Positions 21,101 to 31,371 of a DNA stretch of 64,000 nt are shown piece by piece. The translations under genes were made by a program, and so were the position numbers. This DNA is from Methyloprofundus sp. (GTDB lineage: Bacteria > Pseudomonadota > Gammaproteobacteria > Methylococcales > Methylomonadaceae): NCBI GenBank assembly GCA_012960135.1, contig DUBW01000072.1:1-64000 (forward strand), written 5' to 3'. The notes under the pieces were generated by a model. The model was not told where the DNA came from and did not search any database. It saw nothing but the letters and a program-made list of their open reading frames with translations. The number at the start of each line of letters is the position of its first letter. The first letter of the stretch is position 1.

Positions 21101-23248
21101 ATGCTAAAAATATTTTTAAGATGGCTACTCACTTTTCTCTTTAGAGTTGAAATGAATGGCCTAGAGAATTATAAAAAAGCAGGAGATCGCGTACTTATTG
21201 TTGCTAACCACATCTCCTTTTTAGACCCTTTATTGCTGGGCGTATTCTTACCTGACAAGATTACTTTTGCGATTAATAGCCAGATTGCTGAACGCTGGTG
21301 GCTAAAGCCCTTTCTCCGCTTGTCCCATGTTTTTAGAATGGATCCGACTCACCCGATCTCGCTAAAAAATCTAATCCATTATTTACAAAAACCTAGTAAA
21401 ACCGTTATTTTCCCAGAAGGTCGGATCACCGTCACTGGTTCATTAATGAAAGTCTATGATGGTACTGGTATGGTTGCCGATAAATCCGGTGCGACCATTC
21501 TTCCTATTCGTATAGAAGGTGCTCAATATACGCATTTCTCGCGTTTAAATAATATTGTACGCCTGCGCTTTTTCCCTAAAATTACCCTGCAAATACTGCC
21601 GCCTACAAAGATTTCAGTGCCAGATGATTTACGTGGCAAAGTGCGCCGTCATGCCAGTGGTCTGATTTTAACGGACATCATGAGTAATATGATGTTTGCC
21701 ACCAGTCACTATAAGCAAACTTTATTTTCCGGCTTACTGGAAGCTAAAAAAATCCATGGTGGTAAACACACTGTTGCAGAAGATTTAGACCGAATCCCGC
21801 TATCTTATAACACCCTGATTATTCGCTCCATAGCGATAGGTAATGCACTGACAAAAATCACGGCTAAAGGGGAAAATGTTGGCGTCTACCTACCTAATAG
21901 CAGTAAAACACTGAATGTCGTTTTAGGCCTGCAAATCCGACAGCGTGTGCCTGCCATGTTGAATTATTCAATCGGCGCATCAGGCATGCTTTCTGCCTGT
22001 CATACCGCAGAAATAAAAACGGTACTGACATCTCGACGCTTTATAGAACTGGGGAAATTTTCTGAAGACGCGCAAACCTTGTCGAAAAATCTCAATCTGG
22101 TTTTTCTGGAAGATTTAGCCAAAGACATTAGCCCAGCTAATAAACTGATCGCTTTAATACAGGCTAAAACTGCCCACCTCTGGTACCCACGCACTCACTG
22201 CAAACCGGATAGTCCAGCTGTTGTATTATTTACTTCAGGCTCCGAAGGTACCCCCAAAGGTGTAGTACTATCGCACCGAAATATCTTGGCAAATCATAAG
22301 CAGGTTTCTGCACGTATCAGCTTTAATGCCCAGGATACAGTATTGAATTTCCTGCCCATGTTTCATTCTTTCGGCTTTACGGTCGGCACCATGCTGCCCA
22401 TTATGAATGGCATGACCACCTTCTTCTACCCATCGCCGTTGCATTACAGCATTATCCCAGAGATGGCCTATGAGACTAAATCATCTATTATCTTTGGTAC
22501 TAATACCTTTTTAGCGGCTTACGGAAAAAAGGCACATCCCTACGATTTTTATAATATCCGTTATGTTGTCGCAGGTGCTGAAAAACTGCATGAAAATACA
22601 CGAAAATTATGGGCAGATAAATTTGGTATTCGCATCCTGGAAGGCTATGGTGCGACAGAAACCAGTCCGGTTGCGGCCGTCAATACCCCGATGTTTTATA
22701 AAGCGGGTACAGTCGGGCGATTAATGCCAGGTATGCGGTATAAATTAGAAACCATTCCGGGCATCGAAAATGCAGGACAACTACATCTGCATGGGGAAAA
22801 TGTTATGCAGGGTTATCTGCTGGCCGATAATCCCGGCAAGCTCGTTCCACCCAATTCTATTTATGGCGCAGGTTGGTATGATACCGGGGACATAGTGAAT
22901 ATTGATGAAGAAGGCTATGTTGCCATCCGCGGTCGCAGTAAGCGCTTTGCAAAAATTGCTGGTGAAATGGTTTCCTTAACCGCCACAGAGCAACTGATCA
23001 ATGATATCTGGCCTGATAGTCAGCATGTTGTTGTCTGCACTCCAGACGAAAGAAAAGGCGAACAACTGGTACTGATAACGACACACGAGAATGCAAATAG
23101 TAAGGAACTGATGACATTGGCTAAAGGTATTGCAGGAATCAATTTACCGAAAAAATTTATTCACGTAGATAAAGTGCCGGTACTCGCAACCGGAAAGATT
23201 AACTATATTGAAGCAACTGAACTAGCTCTAGCTCATTTTAATACTTAA
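21101..23248 (+). CDS. aas: Bifunctional acyl-ACP synthetase / 2-acyl-glycerophosphoethanolamine acyltransferase
   Basis: A 715-residue fusion. Residues 1-190 form a PlsC-type acyltransferase with NHISFLD (the HX4D catalytic motif) and FPEGRIT. Residues 230-715 form an AMP-dependent acyl-ACP synthetase with FTSGSEGTPKGVVLSH, GYGATETSP and YDTGD motifs. Together they re-acylate lysophosphatidylethanolamine at the inner membrane, as E. coli Aas (719 residues) does. The lysophospholipid flippase LplT, often beside or fused to it, is absent. The gene follows ctaA by 45 bases on the same strand. Confidence 0.94.
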   Translation: MLKIFLRWLLTFLFRVEMNGLENYKKAGDRVLIVANHISFLDPLLLGVFLPDKITFAINSQIAERWWLKPFLRLSHVFRMDPTHPISLKNLIHYLQKPSKTVIFPEGRITVTGSLMKVYDGTGMVADKSGATILPIRIEGAQYTHFSRLNNIVRLRFFPKITLQILPPTKISVPDDLRGKVRRHASGLILTDIMSNMMFATSHYKQTLFSGLLEAKKIHGGKHTVAEDLDRIPLSYNTLIIRSIAIGNALTKITAKGENVGVYLPNSSKTLNVVLGLQIRQRVPAMLNYSIGASGMLSACHTAEIKTVLTSRRFIELGKFSEDAQTLSKNLNLVFLEDLAKDISPANKLIALIQAKTAHLWYPRTHCKPDSPAVVLFTSGSEGTPKGVVLSHRNILANHKQVSARISFNAQDTVLNFLPMFHSFGFTVGTMLPIMNGMTTFFYPSPLHYSIIPEMAYETKSSIIFGTNTFLAAYGKKAHPYDFYNIRYVVAGAEKLHENTRKLWADKFGIRILEGYGATETSPVAAVNTPMFYKAGTVGRLMPGMRYKLETIPGIENAGQLHLHGENVMQGYLLADNPGKLVPPNSIYGAGWYDTGDIVNIDEEGYVAIRGRSKRFAKIAGEMVSLTATEQLINDIWPDSQHVVVCTPDERKGEQLVLITTHENANSKELMTLAKGIAGINLPKKFIHVDKVPVLATGKINYIEATELALAHFNT

Positions 23249-23317
23249 GATTCGCTGATAAACAGCCAATACACTGAAAGACTCATTCAGCCCGCATACT
23301 GAGTGCGCAATATAGGC

Positions 23318-23434
23318 TTAGGAATATTAAGCATCTGGAAATAAATAACCATCCATCCTTGCTTGCTTGTCTTTTTATCCGTCACTTGCACTGTAGCAAT
23401 AGTTATGTAGCCAGCTATGCGCCTCTTGCTATAG
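23318..23434. repeat. Degenerate MITE-like element, copy E
   Basis: Starts with TTAGGAAT and TAAGCATCTGG, then shares GTCTTTTTATCC and GTTATGTAGCCAGCTATGC with copies A and D, but lacks the second outer arm. It is a deletion derivative. The 639-base gap from 23249 to 23887 holds this remnant and otherwise nothing I can support; a 103-codon reverse ORF there is rejected. Confidence 0.6.
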
Positions 23435-23887
23435 CACCTTTTCGTTTTTTGCAATGGGCTGTTTTTAACGCCAAGTTTTCCCCACACGCCAGTGCATGAA
23501 TTATGCAACTTTCTATCGGGGTTTTGCTTGAGTTTATTGACAGCGCTCGCTTTAAATCTCACACCATGTTCGTACGCACGAACAATCATCCATTTCACTT
23601 CTTATATAAAGCTGCCAGGCAATATCGATATCCTTAGCTTTTAGCGGAATATACTGCTCCCTAATATCCAGACCCATTTTTTAAAAAGTTAAGATTCAAT
23701 GCTCTCCTTATAACATCTCTGGCTACGCAGCGATTCTTTAGTGCAGGTTAATTTAACCAAATTATTCATCTATATTTATAGTACATATTTTTAATGCTAT
23801 CAGCCGATGCATAAACCAAAGCACACACATAAAATGGGTGTAAACTTAATACATAGCAATATAAGTCAACAAGACAAGAAGGAAGTC

Positions 23888-25258
23888 ATGAAAGAATATA
23901 CGATAGATACCAGAATTTCACCTGAAGTACATTTAGCCGTTTTATCACGAACAGAAGTTAATAAATTGCTGGATACCAGTCAGGGTGGACTCTACCAGCT
24001 ATTGCATAACTGCGCACTGGCCGTTTTAAACTCTGGCAGTGATTCTGATGATGGCAAGGAATTACTAGAGCGATACAATGATTTTTCAATTAAAGTGATT
24101 CAGGAAGCACGAGGTATTAAGCTGGAATTAAAATGCGCGCCGGCTAGTGCGTTTGTCGATGGTGAAATGATCAAGGGGATACGTGAGCATTTATTTGCCG
24201 TACTGCGTGATATTGTTTATGTCAGCGACGAGATCAATGATAACCCCAAATTCGACTTACTTAGTTCTGAAGGCATTAGCAACTCAGTCTTCCATATTTT
24301 ACGCAATGCCAATGTTATTCATCAAAGTACCGAACCCAGACTGGTTGTCTGTTGGGGTGGGCACTCCATATCCCGTGAAGAATATACTTACACTAAACAA
24401 GTAGGCTATGAAATTGGGCTACGCAATATGAATATCTGTACCGGGTGTGGACCTGGTGCCATGAAAGGCCCCATGAAGGGTGCAACGATTGCTCATGCCA
24501 AACAACGCATTAATCATGGCCATTATATCGGCATTACTGAACCCGGCATTATTGCCGCAGAATCACCTAATCCAATTGTTAATGACCTGGTGATTTTACC
24601 GGATATCGAAAAACGACTGGAAGCATTTGTGCGTATAGGTCATGGCATTATCGTGTTTCCAGGCGGCGCAGGTACGGCCGAAGAAATTTTATATCTGCTG
24701 GGTATATTATTGCACCCTGATAATGCAGAAACCCCTTTCCCGTTAATTTTTACTGGTCCCAAATCATCTGCAGACTACTTCAAACAGATCAATGCATTTA
24801 TTGGAGATACCTTAGGTTTTGAGGCGCAACAACGCTACAAGATTATTATTGATGACCCGTCAAGAGTCGCACGAGAAATGAAACTGGGTATTCGTCAAGT
24901 GCGTAAATTTCGCAAGACTAAAGCGGATGCTTACTATTTCAACTGGAGTTTAAAAATCGCCACTGAGTTTCAACAACCTTTTTCCCCTACGCATGAAAAT
25001 ATGGCAGGACTGCAATTACATAAAAACCAGGAGAAACACCAATTGGCTGCAAATTTACGCCGGGTATTTTCTGGCATAGTCGCGGGCAATGTAAAGGATG
25101 AAGGTATTCGTGCTATTGAAAAACATGGCCATTTTGAAATCAGTGGCGATAAGGAAGTTATGCAGCCCGTAGATGCATTACTCGCTGCATTTGTCAGCCA
25201 AAAACGCATGAAACTACCCGGTACGACCTATATCCCTTGTTATAAGATTGTGTCTTAA
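23888..25258 (+). CDS. ppnN: Pyrimidine/purine nucleotide 5'-monophosphate nucleosidase PpnN
   Basis: PpnN cleaves nucleoside monophosphates to base and ribose 5-phosphate, and in E. coli is stimulated by (p)ppGpp. The 456-residue protein aligns in memory with E. coli PpnN from end to end: VVCWGGHSI, NICTGCGPGAM, the LOG-type active-site motif PGGAGTAEE near residue 260, and the C-terminal KLPGTTYIPCY. The ATG at 23888 has the Shine-Dalgarno AAGGAAG. The open frame extends 27 codons further up, but that part is not family-like and has no ribosome-binding site. Confidence 0.95.
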   Translation: MKEYTIDTRISPEVHLAVLSRTEVNKLLDTSQGGLYQLLHNCALAVLNSGSDSDDGKELLERYNDFSIKVIQEARGIKLELKCAPASAFVDGEMIKGIREHLFAVLRDIVYVSDEINDNPKFDLLSSEGISNSVFHILRNANVIHQSTEPRLVVCWGGHSISREEYTYTKQVGYEIGLRNMNICTGCGPGAMKGPMKGATIAHAKQRINHGHYIGITEPGIIAAESPNPIVNDLVILPDIEKRLEAFVRIGHGIIVFPGGAGTAEEILYLLGILLHPDNAETPFPLIFTGPKSSADYFKQINAFIGDTLGFEAQQRYKIIIDDPSRVAREMKLGIRQVRKFRKTKADAYYFNWSLKIATEFQQPFSPTHENMAGLQLHKNQEKHQLAANLRRVFSGIVAGNVKDEGIRAIEKHGHFEISGDKEVMQPVDALLAAFVSQKRMKLPGTTYIPCYKIVS

Positions 25259-25545
25259 GATGCCATAATATTTTGGGCTCTTTTGAATTTCAAGTGGGTA
25301 AGCAATTGTTTTGAAGTGCCTTATTTTATACCCTCTCGCTTTTTTTTGCAGCCTGTAAAACCGAGTTGACTATGACTCGTCCAGTAATACCCGTTATTAA
25401 GTAAGCCTTCAAATTACTCTGTACTTTCGGCAACATAAATCTGCTGAAATGCTTCGCGAATTTGCATAGCTCAAATAGATTTGAGGTTAAGTTTTGCTGT
25501 GCTTAACTCTCTTCTTCTCTACGCACCTGGTCAACGACTTCATTG

Positions 25546-25835
25546 AGCGGGGAGTCCCTACTTTTGCGAAAGCTCATTTTGGGCATCCAAGCCCACAACG
25601 CGGCAAAAGATTAACGGGGCTAATTAAAATCTACGATGCCCTGATTCGTCCTGTGCCCACTTATAAAAAACCTAGAGGGGTTTTTATTTAGTGACCTCAA
25701 ATGGCTTGACGCGATGTCGGAATGCCTTGTATTTTCTCTACGCAAAAAGACGCTTCGAGAAAACACCCGTCCCTATCGCTATCAGGGACTAAAAATCTTC
25801 ACTTCACTTAAGCTCCGTTTCCAGAATTTTAAGCG
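25546..25835 (+). repeat. 290-bp dispersed repeat, copy 1
   Basis: This sequence occurs again, inverted, at 61685-61975 with only scattered substitutions. Both copies contain a frame reading GVPTFAKAHFGHPSPQRGK to a TAG, a hairpin AAAAACC...GGTTTTT, and TTTTCTCTACGCAAAAAG. No terminal inverted repeat is evident and no transposase is present. The 597-base gap 25259-25855 contains this element in its right half; the left half shows no feature. Confidence 0.85.
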
Positions 25836-25855
25836 ACCGACTCCGTCACATACAT

Positions 25856-28051
25856 TTATTTTATATCTTTAAAAGATCGAATCCATACTTTAAGCGCTTT
25901 GAATTGCTTACTCGAATTTTCTGCCCTTAGTCGGGTTGAATAATAACCATACAGAACGCTATAAAGTTGTTTCGAATGCTTCCTGACCGGGTAAATGGCG
26001 TAATTACCCTTGATGCTTTGCTGATTAATAAAAGCTCTGACCGCTTGTTGAGTACTGAATGAGCCTAGTTGCAGGGTAAAATTATTTTTTGCCTGTTGCG
26101 TAACCCAGCGCTTATCATGGATCATTTTTTTTGAACTGGAATCAGGTGATGCCTGTTTTTCAGGGCTGGTGTTTTTCGGCGCTTTGCTTTTTGCACTCAC
26201 TTTTGGTGCCTGGGGCTGATTACTGGTTTTCGCTGCCCTGGTTCTACCCAGACATTCTGCTACTGCGAGTTCTTCTCCCTGTTTTACGCGTAAATATTTG
26301 CCGTGAAATGCCTTATCTACTTTTTGTTGCCATGCGCTGGTGTTGCTTTTTCTATACCGGGCGACCTGACTAGGGCCTCCGTTATAAGTTGAGTAGGTGG
26401 AGCGTGCTAGGTTATCCAGGCCACCACTATGTTTATGTTCGCCTTTTTTAATGGCATAACGAGTCATATATTTGAGTAAGATATTACTACCTGTTTCAAC
26501 ATTATAGGCAATGCTCCAGCGCAGCTTATTCCTGTTGACAAAGCCGCGCCAGACATTTTCATTAATTTGCATAATGCCGGTGTCGCCGGTACTTGAGTGT
26601 AAGGGAACGAATTTTTTATTTTCCACGACATATTGTCGCCAGCAACTTTCCTGCCAGGCGGTGGTTAGCACCAGTTTCTGGAAGATATCGCGTTGTGCTG
26701 CGGTCATTGATGATTTTGCACTGGATTTTATAGCGCTAGTGATTAACAACGCACGTACTTGCGAGAGGTAGGCATCCAGTTCATTTGTCTCTGGAATCCA
26801 GTTATCCAGAGTGCGCTTACTTACTGCGTTGGCAGTCTGAATAGGCCATAGGTTAAACAGAATATTATTACTTTCATTGCTATCGCTGTCAGGATCAAAC
26901 CGAAAGAGTTGTCTAAGTTCAGGGTCGATAGTGTCATCGTATTTTAATGGGTCTCCAGGCGTATTTTTATTCAGCAATCTGGCTAGACGGCGTAAACCAT
27001 CTATAGAAATATCTAGGCCAAATGCAGGGCCTAATTGGTCCAGTGCCTGCAATGCATCTGTGGCGGTGATCATGGTCATTAAAGCTAGGGGTGCTTGTTC
27101 AGGGTTTGCTGTGCTAATTTTTTGCATGACTGGCAATAGTTGCGCCCAACTATTGATAAACCAGTGTCTAACCGGGTCATTAGCCTGGTCCTGTTGTAGC
27201 GCTTGCTGTAATTGATAGCGACTGCTTAGCAGTATATCAAACAAGATTTGCCTAAGCTCCTGCAGCTCAGTTGCCTCTGCATAGTGCTTGATAGTGTATG
27301 TGAGCACGGCATCCATGCTATGCCATTTTTCTTGCCACAACTGTTGTTCCTGGGCATTTAATGCAGGCTCTGGCTTTGGTTCGGCAGTAATCTTCGCTAT
27401 ATCAAAATGTAATTGGCCGTTAATGCCACTGCTGTTAACTTGTATGCCATCGAGTTGGATCGAATCAAGCAGGCTATTGATCTGTGCATGATTATGTTGG
27501 GGCAAAAACGTAGGCAGGATAGTCTGAATATTATTAATTGCAGGCCGCAAGTCCATGTGGAAATCATCAAACAGCGGATGTATGTATTTTCTAGCCTGAT
27601 CCCATAACGGCCCCGTTGCTAAGGTTTCTTGATTTTGATTGATTAACTGACTGTCGATGACTTGTAGGTAAATGACTTGTGGATTATCCGGTTTAATCAG
27701 AGGTTTGCTGAGGATTTGTGCATAACCATCCCAGTTTAACAGCGGGATGCAATTATCCAGCACTTTTACGGCAAGTCGGGCTTTAAGCCGGGTGTTAATC
27801 TTTAGCTGCTGTTTAAATTCACTTAATTCCGGTTCGGATAAGATAATTTCACTACAACCATAGGGATCGTTCAGGATTTCTACTGTGGTCAATGGTTCCC
27901 TGTATAGCTGCTTGATAAGCACTTGCTGTAAATATGGAAACTCTACTTTCAGTGGAACTGAGACAGTTTCAGCCTGTGCCAGTTGAGTAGAAAATAGCAA
28001 AAACAAGGCAGCAATTCTGTATGGGAGAGATGATATAAACTTTGCGGCCAT
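25856..28051 (-). CDS. Lytic transglycosylase with C-terminal SPOR domain
   Basis: A 731-residue exported protein. The ATG at 28051 gives a typical signal peptide (AALFLLFSTQLAQA) and is preferred to the 28147 start, whose first 32 codons lie in a dispersed repeat. A long helical N-terminal part of unknown fold is followed by an SLT transglycosylase domain at about 450-590 with AWQESCW (catalytic Glu), TGDTGIMQIN and YNGGPSQVARY. The last 80 residues form a SPOR peptidoglycan-binding domain (FTLQLGSFSTQQAVRAFI). It likely cuts glycan strands at the septum or during wall turnover. No operon partner. Confidence 0.85.
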   Translation of the reverse strand: MAAKFISSLPYRIAALFLLFSTQLAQAETVSVPLKVEFPYLQQVLIKQLYREPLTTVEILNDPYGCSEIILSEPELSEFKQQLKINTRLKARLAVKVLDNCIPLLNWDGYAQILSKPLIKPDNPQVIYLQVIDSQLINQNQETLATGPLWDQARKYIHPLFDDFHMDLRPAINNIQTILPTFLPQHNHAQINSLLDSIQLDGIQVNSSGINGQLHFDIAKITAEPKPEPALNAQEQQLWQEKWHSMDAVLTYTIKHYAEATELQELRQILFDILLSSRYQLQQALQQDQANDPVRHWFINSWAQLLPVMQKISTANPEQAPLALMTMITATDALQALDQLGPAFGLDISIDGLRRLARLLNKNTPGDPLKYDDTIDPELRQLFRFDPDSDSNESNNILFNLWPIQTANAVSKRTLDNWIPETNELDAYLSQVRALLITSAIKSSAKSSMTAAQRDIFQKLVLTTAWQESCWRQYVVENKKFVPLHSSTGDTGIMQINENVWRGFVNRNKLRWSIAYNVETGSNILLKYMTRYAIKKGEHKHSGGLDNLARSTYSTYNGGPSQVARYRKSNTSAWQQKVDKAFHGKYLRVKQGEELAVAECLGRTRAAKTSNQPQAPKVSAKSKAPKNTSPEKQASPDSSSKKMIHDKRWVTQQAKNNFTLQLGSFSTQQAVRAFINQQSIKGNYAIYPVRKHSKQLYSVLYGYYSTRLRAENSSKQFKALKVWIRSFKDIK

Positions 28052-28083
28052 GATTGCTGTTTGTTTTAATCTATTAAGTCTTT

Positions 28084-28156
28084 GTAGTCCACATGGAGCT
28101 CGGCGGAATGTCGGGGACGCGATGTAACAGTTTCCCGTATTACGCAAGCTTCATAC
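28084..28156 (-). repeat. Dispersed repeat with GAAGCTTGCGTAATAC, copy S1
   Basis: On the reverse strand it reads GTATGAAGCTTGCGTAATAC followed by GGGAAA, then a CCCCG/ATTCCGC part, and ends in TGGACTAC. The same order is found on the forward strand at 33269-33340, and the first 17 bases again at 41299. It overlaps the untranslated leader of the transglycosylase gene. Confidence 0.75.
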
Positions 28157-28175
28157 GAGCTGCACTGGATATAAG

Positions 28176-29192
28176 TTAATCTAGCTGAATAGTACGGCCT
28201 TGCTGAGCTGATTCCAGTGCACCAAGAATAAGCGCGCAGTTATCCTTTGCATCCTGCAGTGATAAACGTAGCGATCGCTTATTCAGCACGCAATCACAAA
28301 AATGTTCGACTTCCAGAGTGAAATGATTAGCCGCATCTAACTGCTCGGTGTGTTCTTCCCCTGTATTGCTAGTCCAGGAAATAACCGGCATTTCATCTTG
28401 TTTTGCCCAGACATTATGGCATTTGATCCCACCTTTAGTACCGATAATTTCATATTCGGCTCGGCGAGCATGTTCAAAACCAAAACTGAACTGCGCATAT
28501 TTACCATCGCCAAAATCAATAATCCCGCTACAGCTGATATCGGCGTCATGTTCATTATGTTTGGCCAGGGCAGTGACGGCTTTTGCCGGAGTGTCACCAA
28601 AATGGAGTCTGGCAGTATGAATGGCATAGCAACCAATATCCCACATGGCACCGCCACCGTATGCAATACTTCGATCTATACGATAAAGTCGGGCGGGTTG
28701 CATAGGATAGGCGAAGCAGGTACGAACTGAGCGGACTTCGCCGATAGCACCGGAACTAATGATTTCCTGTATGCGTTGGTGCTGAGGATGGAAGCGATAC
28801 ATAAAGCCTTCCATTACGCAGACCTGGTGCTTTTCCGTAGCGGCCTGAATAGCCTCAATATCACTAATGCTTAAAGCCATCGGTTTTTCGCATAACACAT
28901 GCTTGCCATGCTCTATGGCGCGTAAAGCCCACTGTGCATGCTCTTGATTTGCCAGGGGTATATACACGGCCTGGATATCCGGGTCTTTGAGTAATTCAGC
29001 AGGGTCATTGTACAGGCGCACATTTTCTATGCCTGGAGCATATTGTTCTAGTATAGCTTCTGCAGCGCCTGGTCTGCGGCTGGCTATGGCAGTCAGCTCG
29101 CTATTGCTGGCAGCGATGATGGCTGGCATGAGTTGTTGGTTGATGCGCGCAGCACCGAGAATTCCCCAGCGTACTTTACTTTGTTGCGACAT
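28176..29192 (-). CDS. Gfo/Idh/MocA-family NAD(P)-dependent oxidoreductase
   Basis: A 338-residue dehydrogenase with an N-terminal Rossmann fold (WGILGAARI, residues 9-17) and the EKP motif (LCEKPMALS near 95) that binds the nicotinamide. The C-terminal alpha/beta domain contains GGGAMWDIGCYAIH, the usual substrate-site segment. Family members oxidise or reduce sugars, inositols or dihydrodiols; the sequence alone does not tell the substrate. No sugar gene lies nearby. It is preceded by a short inverted repeat and rpsT's terminator, so it has its own promoter. Confidence 0.9.
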   Translation of the reverse strand: MSQQSKVRWGILGAARINQQLMPAIIAASNSELTAIASRRPGAAEAILEQYAPGIENVRLYNDPAELLKDPDIQAVYIPLANQEHAQWALRAIEHGKHVLCEKPMALSISDIEAIQAATEKHQVCVMEGFMYRFHPQHQRIQEIISSGAIGEVRSVRTCFAYPMQPARLYRIDRSIAYGGGAMWDIGCYAIHTARLHFGDTPAKAVTALAKHNEHDADISCSGIIDFGDGKYAQFSFGFEHARRAEYEIIGTKGGIKCHNVWAKQDEMPVISWTSNTGEEHTEQLDAANHFTLEVEHFCDCVLNKRSLRLSLQDAKDNCALILGALESAQQGRTIQLD

Positions 29193-29251
29193 GGTCTGAC
29201 CTTACTTAGATGGAAATTAAGGCCAAGTATATACGCAGTGAGGGAGAAAAT

Positions 29252-29301
29252 GTAGGCTGGATTAGTTTTTTATTGCGCAGCATTAAAAAACGTAATCCGG
29301 C
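29252..29301. repeat. Short inverted repeat TGTAGGCTGG, copy T1
   Basis: GTAGGCTGGATTAG and CGTAATCCGGC form an imperfect hairpin around AT-rich sequence. A second copy with GTAGGCTGGGTTAG and CGTAACCCAGGC is at 34035. Repeats of this appearance are common between genes in many proteobacteria. Confidence 0.65.
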
Positions 29302-29400
29302 AATAGATTGTTGAACCTATGTGAAGTTTAAGCAATGCGGGAAAGTTGTTTGTGCAAATTCAGATAAGGCATCTGAAAACTTTTGAATATCTTTCAGGAA

Positions 29401-29443
29401 AAAAAATACCAGAGCAATCTATACAGAAAGTCTGGTATTTTTT
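29401..29443 (-). terminator. Rho-independent terminator after rpsT
   Basis: AAATACCAGA and TCTGGTATTT pair around a 17-base loop, with an A run on the left (a T run on the reverse strand) and T run on the right, 20 bases after the rpsT stop. Confidence 0.85.
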
Positions 29444-29463
29444 GATAATCCTTGAAAGGATTA

Positions 29464-29727
29464 TTATGCCATTGCGCGGACTTTAATATTTAGTCTGCTT
29501 TTATTTCTTGCGGCTTTATTCTTGTGAAGAAGTCCTTTGTTCACTGCTGAGTCGATAACTGGAACGACTGTTGCATAAGCTGTTTTTGCTTGTTCTACGT
29601 CACCAGATTCTACTGCAGCAATAACTTTTTTGATGTATGTACGTAGGTTGCTACGTTGTCCTGCATTGCGAACGCGGTTTTTTTCTGACTGACGTGCGCG
29701 TTTTCTTGCTTGAGCTGTATTAGCCAT
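29464..29727 (-). CDS. rpsT: 30S ribosomal protein S20
   Basis: S20 is a basic helical protein binding 16S rRNA early in 30S assembly. The 87 residues and the start MANTAQARKRARQSEKNR match the family fully. It is transcribed divergently from murJ, the common gammaproteobacterial order, with 93 bases between starts, and is followed by a clear terminator. Confidence 0.98.
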   Translation of the reverse strand: MANTAQARKRARQSEKNRVRNAGQRSNLRTYIKKVIAAVESGDVEQAKTAYATVVPVIDSAVNKGLLHKNKAARNKSRLNIKVRAMA

Positions 29728-29820
29728 GATGCCTCGGTTATTGCGATTGGTATTTTAAAACCGCATATTGTCCTTTTAAATGCTATGATTGTCAATCTTT
29801 TAATAGCAGGAATATGAGTC

Positions 29821-31371
29821 TTGAGCCGTAAACTATTCAAATCGACCGCTATCGTTAGTAGTATGACTATGATTTCACGTATCCTGGGCTTTATCAGAGA
29901 CATGCTGTTTGCACGCCTGTTTGGTGCTGACTCGGGTACTGATGCGTTTTTTGTTGCCTTTAAAATACCTAATTTTCTACGCCGTTTATTTGCCGAAGGC
30001 GCTTTTGCCCAGGCATTTGTACCGGTACTCTCGGATTATAAAGAACAGGGTGGTAAAGCTGCACTGCGTCATTTTATAGATCGTACCGCTGGAACACTAG
30101 CACTTATTTTAATGCTAACGACCATTATCGGTATGTTAGCTGCACCTTATTTAATTATGGTCTTTGCCCCGGGTTTTTCCTGGGAGGGCGAGCAGTATGA
30201 GCTGGCAGTGCAGTTGTTGCGTATTACGTTTCCTTATTTATTTTTTATTTCCTCGGTCGCCTTTGCCGGAGGGATATTAAATACCTATGGTAAATTTGCA
30301 ATTCCTGCTTTTACGCCGGTATTCCTTAATATCTGCCTGATTTCTGCGGCGATCTGGCTTGCGCCATTAATGCCTCAACCAGTTGTTGCTCTGGCTTTTG
30401 GTGTGTTTGTTGCCGGGGCTGTGCAGCTGATTTTTCAGTTTCCTGCTTTGCGCCAACTCGGTCTGGTGCCGCGCCTGCGCTTTGGCTTTAGAGATCCTGG
30501 GGTCAAGCGGATTATGAAGTTGATGCTGCCCGCTTTATTCGGTGTCTCAGTAACGCAGATTAACTTATTACTAGATACCTTGCTGGCTTCATTTCTGGCA
30601 ACTGGAAGTATTTCTTGGTTATATTATTCAGACCGCTTGGTCGAGTTTCCTCTGGGCGTTTTTGGTATTGCTCTGGCTACAGTTATCTTGCCAAACTTAT
30701 CCAGAAACCATGCAGCAGAAAATACCGAAGCATTCTCCAGGTCATTGGACTGGGGCTTAAAACTGGTCGTTTTAATAGGTGTGCCGGCCTCTTTAGGTTT
30801 ACTGATGCTGGCCGAGCCGATAGTCTCGACTTTATTTCAGTATCATCATTTTGGTGTTAATGATGTGACCATGACCGGGCGCAGTCTAATGGCTTATGCT
30901 CTAGGCTTATTAGGCTTTATATTGGTCAAAGTACTGGTACCCGGGTTTACTTCGCGCAAGGATATGAAAACACCGGTACGCTTCGGGATTTATGCAGTGG
31001 CCGCCAATATGATTTTAAATCTTGTTCTGGTTTTTCCGCTGGCGCATGCTGGACTTGCTTTAGCTACTTCGCTGGCGGCGTTTTTTAATGCCAGTTTATT
31101 ATTGTTTGCGCTGCTCAAAACTAAAATTTATCGACCTTCCCAAGGCTGGCGTTTGTTGTTGTTACGTATTACCCTGGCTGCTTCTGCAATGGCATCATTG
31201 ATCTACCATTGCGTTGATAACAGTCTCTGGCACGGCTGGGGGTTAGTCGATCGTGCCTGGCATCTGGCGATGTGGATTGCTATTGCAGCCACCTTGTATG
31301 CTACTGTATTGTTACTATCTGGCTTAAGATTAAGACATTTGTCAGCCAACACCATTCAAACCAATAAGTAG
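29821..31371 (+). CDS. murJ: Lipid II flippase MurJ
   Basis: MurJ moves the lipid-linked peptidoglycan precursor across the inner membrane. The 516-residue protein has about 14 membrane helices and the N-terminal signature SRILGFIRDMLFARLFGA with the conserved arginines. The start is TTG at 29821; the ATG seven bases upstream is in another frame and closes after five codons. The stop codon lies inside the arm of an inverted repeat (31368-31428). ribF and ileS, often downstream, are absent. Confidence 0.95.
   Translation: MSRKLFKSTAIVSSMTMISRILGFIRDMLFARLFGADSGTDAFFVAFKIPNFLRRLFAEGAFAQAFVPVLSDYKEQGGKAALRHFIDRTAGTLALILMLTTIIGMLAAPYLIMVFAPGFSWEGEQYELAVQLLRITFPYLFFISSVAFAGGILNTYGKFAIPAFTPVFLNICLISAAIWLAPLMPQPVVALAFGVFVAGAVQLIFQFPALRQLGLVPRLRFGFRDPGVKRIMKLMLPALFGVSVTQINLLLDTLLASFLATGSISWLYYSDRLVEFPLGVFGIALATVILPNLSRNHAAENTEAFSRSLDWGLKLVVLIGVPASLGLLMLAEPIVSTLFQYHHFGVNDVTMTGRSLMAYALGLLGFILVKVLVPGFTSRKDMKTPVRFGIYAVAANMILNLVLVFPLAHAGLALATSLAAFFNASLLLFALLKTKIYRPSQGWRLLLLRITLAASAMASLIYHCVDNSLWHGWGLVDRAWHLAMWIAIAATLYATVLLLSGLRLRHLSANTIQTNK

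Noticed and set aside
23287-23598. 103-codon reverse ORF after aas
   Set aside because: It runs through the degenerate repeat at 23318 and has no family resemblance or ribosome-binding site.
28052-28147. N-terminal extension of the transglycosylase
   Set aside because: The 32 extra codons lie in dispersed repeat S1, and the downstream ATG gives a proper signal peptide.
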